A stretch of 64,000 nucleotides of DNA from Warburgia ugandensis (lineage: Eukaryota > Streptophyta > Magnoliopsida > Canellales > Canellaceae), in contig CP141127.1 in the NCBI GenBank assembly GCA_035236585.1, positions 44,344,001 through 44,408,000 on the forward strand, written 5' to 3'. This document shows, piece by piece, positions 61,546-64,000 of the stretch. Each line of letters starts with the position of its first letter. Position 1 is the first letter of the stretch. The notes below the pieces were generated by a model, which was not told the DNA's origin, ran no database searches, and saw only the letters and a list, made by a program, of their open reading frames with translations. A program made the translations under genes and the position numbers.

Positions 61546-61583
61546 AGTTAATGTATTACAAATTTCAAGGACGAAATTGTTGT

Positions 61584-61595
61584 AAGGGGGGAAGA
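61584..61595 (+). promoter_or_regulatory. Polypurine tract before LTR 2
   Basis: AAGGGGGGAAGA directly before TGTAAAAAACTC, preceded by the TTTCAAGGACGAAATTGT phrase common at the 3' end of these elements. It links family-2 LTRs to the pol at 59472-61545. Confidence 0.8.
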
Positions 61596-61596
61596 T

Positions 61597-62822
61597 TGTA
61601 AAAAACTCAATTTTTGTAAATTGATTAAGAAAATCAAGAAAGTTTGAGTTTTCAAAAATTTTAGGCTGGAATATTAGGTTATTGGAAATTCTATTTTTCT
61701 AGAGATTAAACCATTATTTAAAACTAAGAAATTATGAATGTACTCGAAAATTTGATCAAAATGACACTACGTACGTTCAATTCCAAGTTAAAATGAAAAA
61801 TCCCTAATTTTCTCCATTTTTATGAATAAAAGGGTAAAATGGTAATTTTACCCATAATCAAGATCTTAGACTTCAATATTTAGAATGTCTTTTCACACCT
61901 CTGTGGGGCCCACAAATGAATTCAACAACTAGAAAACATGTAATGAGTGGTCAAACCACTACCATTGATAGTGGATAAGGAGGTGGTAGTTGAGGATCCA
62001 ATGTTAATTTATATTCAAAAGAATTAAAATATAATTATTATAAGTAATTATGAAAAATGTAAAACACCTATAAATACCCCCCACCCTCATCAAAATCTTC
62101 CAAAAAATGTTCATAAAATTTACCATGAAATTATCTTGCTTCCCCTACAAAACAAGATCTAGATTCATTCCTAAATTTTCAAAAATCTATCTTCTTTCAC
62201 TTTCTCTCTCCTCTCTCTAAATTTGATAGATTTATCCATATACCATATGTATGTATAAGGATATACATATATAACAAAGTAAAGAGATCGATACATGAGT
62301 ATGTTTATGAATAATGGGATTTTAAAGTATGAGAATTATACTGTCAAATATTATGCTTCTTGAATCCCCTACCAATCATAGCTTGCTGAGATATTGTAAA
62401 TGTTTGAATGTTTACAATATCTCAGATATAGAGAAAAAGAGTTAGGAGCTCAAGACTAAAGAAGACTTGGGAGAATAATCATCAAGGTATATACTCCTTG
62501 AAGACATGTACTTTGTTTTGTTTGAGTTTATTGTCTTGTAATGAGAATTTCATTGTATGGTGAGCTTTGAGTTTTGGATTATGTAAATTGTGAACCATTG
62601 GATGGATTCAGGAATTTAATAAAATTATATTCCTTCAATGGAATTTTATCTTGTACAGAAATTCTACTTATGTTATGTATGAAGTGATGACTTGGGTTTT
62701 TTAAAACAAGTTCCAAAGAAAAGAATTTTTGCTACTTTGTTTCGCAAAATTTTTTTACTACTAAGGGCCCTGCCTTTGAAAAATGTATTACAAAATGTGT
62801 TACAAAAACCTGGGTTGTCATA
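61597..62822 (+). repeat. LTR family 2, internally deleted 3' LTR
   Basis: 1226 bp, TGTAAAAAACTC to CTGGGTTGTCATA. Colinear with 47985-48710, then, at about 62220 (CTCTCTAAATTTGATAG), it jumps to sequence equivalent to about 53110 and follows it to the end. Some 4.4 kb of LTR interior are therefore missing, including the GC-rich and shared motif blocks. TATA box at 62069-62076. Confidence 0.9.
62069..62076 (+). promoter_or_regulatory. TATA box of the short LTR 2
   Basis: TATAAATA within CACCTATAAATACCCC. Confidence 0.75.
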
Positions 62823-63446
62823 TAAAGAGGGTTTCATTACCAAAAGATAAGGTGGACAAAGTCTCATGCTCGCCTGCACGCAAGCCACCATATTGGGGAG
62901 TTTCTAAGTGAAGCTATAATGTTATACAATGGATCCACATGTACAATCTTTTCTAAAGAGAAATAATTTAGAAAGCATGGTTGCATGAAGAGCACTCTCA
63001 CTAACTCATACACTCACCTTTTTAAGAGAGGGACCCATCTAGTTTCCACATTTTTTCCTAAGGAAGGAAACATGTTATGCTCCTTCTCATGCATGATCTT
63101 CATGAGAAAATTGAGGAAAATTTTAAGGAGAAAAAGAAGGGAAAAAAGCATGTAGCTATGAAGGATAATAAATGAAAAATCTACAACGCTATTTCATCTC
63201 ATCTTTTATGGAAGTAATGGCCTAGGTTCATCTTCATCTCAAGCTGTCCTTGTACCATTCAATGGAAATGTTTTCTAAAGAGAGAATCAAGGGAATGCTA
63301 GGATAGACCAATGAGAATTAAGCATGCAAGAGAGAAAGAGTGTTGAGTGTTATTAGTGGAAAAGATTTTGGTGAGCTACAACTATTTAAGGGATTGTCAC
63401 ATAATTTCAAGGGGAGGAAAACATGTTTATTTCCAAAGAAAATAAA
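62823..63446. other. Unassigned DNA
   Basis: Right flank of the short LTR 2. AT-rich with purine runs; no coding or repeat signal that I recognise. Confidence 0.4.
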
Positions 63447-63625
63447 GGTGGGCTGAGGAAGCAGCATGGAATGCTATTTAGGAGAGAAAATGGTGGGTTG
63501 CGGGAGGAGGATGGAGTGCTCTTAAAGGAGAAAAAATGGTGGGCTAAGGGAGGAGCATTGGATGCTATTGGAGGAGAGAAAATGATGGGCAGAGGAGAAT
63601 TTATAGGAAGAAAAAATGTGTTTTT
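63447..63625 (+). repeat. 46-bp purine-rich minisatellite
   Basis: Units start at 63447, 63492, 63538 and 63584 with G(G/A)TGGG(C/T), followed by GAGGA...ATGGA-like words and ending in GGAGA(G/A)AAAAT. The fourth unit is partial. Open in both strands only because of its composition. Confidence 0.8.
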
Positions 63626-63689
63626 CCTAAGGAAGGAATAAAGATGGTATGTCAATGTGATTTACTAATGAAAAAAGGAAAATGATCTC

Positions 63690-64000
63690 GATTGGTGTGG
63701 CTTTAAAATTACTTGCAAACAGATGAATCAAAGTAGTAATTGTACGCTAGTGAGGTTGATCTCACGAGGAACTTTGCGTATTTGTTATGTTGATTGGATT
63801 TTATTTAAATCACTTATCCAAGCCAAAGAGAGATTAATTTTATTAAACTAAGAATGAGAATACCATGGAAATAAAAACATGCATGGAATTAGAAACTAAA
63901 TGAAATGGAAACATTCTAAAAGCAAAACTTTCTAAACTCAGAATCTTGTTAAAAATAAAAATTCCTAAAAATAAAACTTTCTAAACTAATCTAAGATGCA
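63690..64000 (+). repeat. Athila-like LTR start (to window edge)
   Basis: ATTGTACGCTAGTGAGGTTG then ATCTCACGAGGAAC at about 63738-63775 resembles the phrase at about 30095-30160 and the 5' part of Athila-type LTRs. The following 200 bp are AT-rich and non-coding. The call rests on this phrase only. Confidence 0.35.

Overview
This is a gene-free, repeat-saturated stretch of a plant nuclear genome, most likely an angiosperm. I infer this from AT-rich DNA packed with Tekay/Del-type Ty3-gypsy chromovirus remnants (zinc-knuckle Gag, RT-RNase H-integrase with a terminal chromodomain-like segment), an Athila-type Ty3-gypsy remnant, a plant-type RTE LINE ending in (ATG)n, initiator-tRNA-Met primer-binding sites and long GA, AC and AT microsatellites. 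I recognise no host gene, tRNA, rRNA or CRISPR array. Every recognisable coding region belongs to a transposable element and is broken by stops, frameshifts or deletions.

Layout. 1-22470: a compound array of one LTR family ('family 1', about 2.5-2.7 kb, TGTAATGAC...GTCGTCACA). In order it holds LTR A (window edge to 2329), a Gag fragment, an inverted copy LTR B (2990-9234) carrying a 3.6 kb RTE LINE with a 15-bp target duplication, B's non-coding internal tail (9235-10600), a pol remnant (10606-13152), LTR C (13204-15748), a 30-bp internal stub, 5'-truncated LTR D, a 2 kb non-coding internal region and LTR E (19770-22470). A and E, the outermost LTRs, look most alike. This suggests that recombination built the array from an autonomous element and a non-autonomous relative with the same LTR. 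22474-22899 is the 3' end of a second LTR family.

22900-32430: unassigned DNA, a minus-strand LTR of a third family (about 25.2-29.53 kb; TATA box beside a G-quadruplex motif) and an Athila-like LTR fragment from about 30077. 32430-39353: a very long (6.9 kb) minus-strand family-2 LTR with a tRNA-iMet primer-binding site beside it and two TATA-bearing promoter segments. 39354-44230: degenerate Athila body (gag, protease, RT N-terminus, RNase H tail, integrase; RT core missing). 44230-47177: minus-strand LTR of a fourth family. 47985-53693: plus-strand family-2 LTR containing a patchwork duplication.

53845 to about 57000: probable further LTR. 57537-59480: deleted minus-strand chromovirus (LTR tail, gag, protease, LTR tail). 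59472-62822: plus-strand chromovirus pol remnant, polypurine tract and an internally deleted family-2 LTR. 62823-64000: unassigned sequence, a 46-bp minisatellite and an Athila-like LTR start.

The most promising unexplained signals are: a short motif block (core TATGCTAGGAGG, then TTGGCCAC) shared by otherwise dissimilar LTR families; template-switch scars in two LTRs; and an RTE LINE with a foldback-repeat 5' leader and an in-frame 23-residue repeat. I see no host defence or metabolic system.
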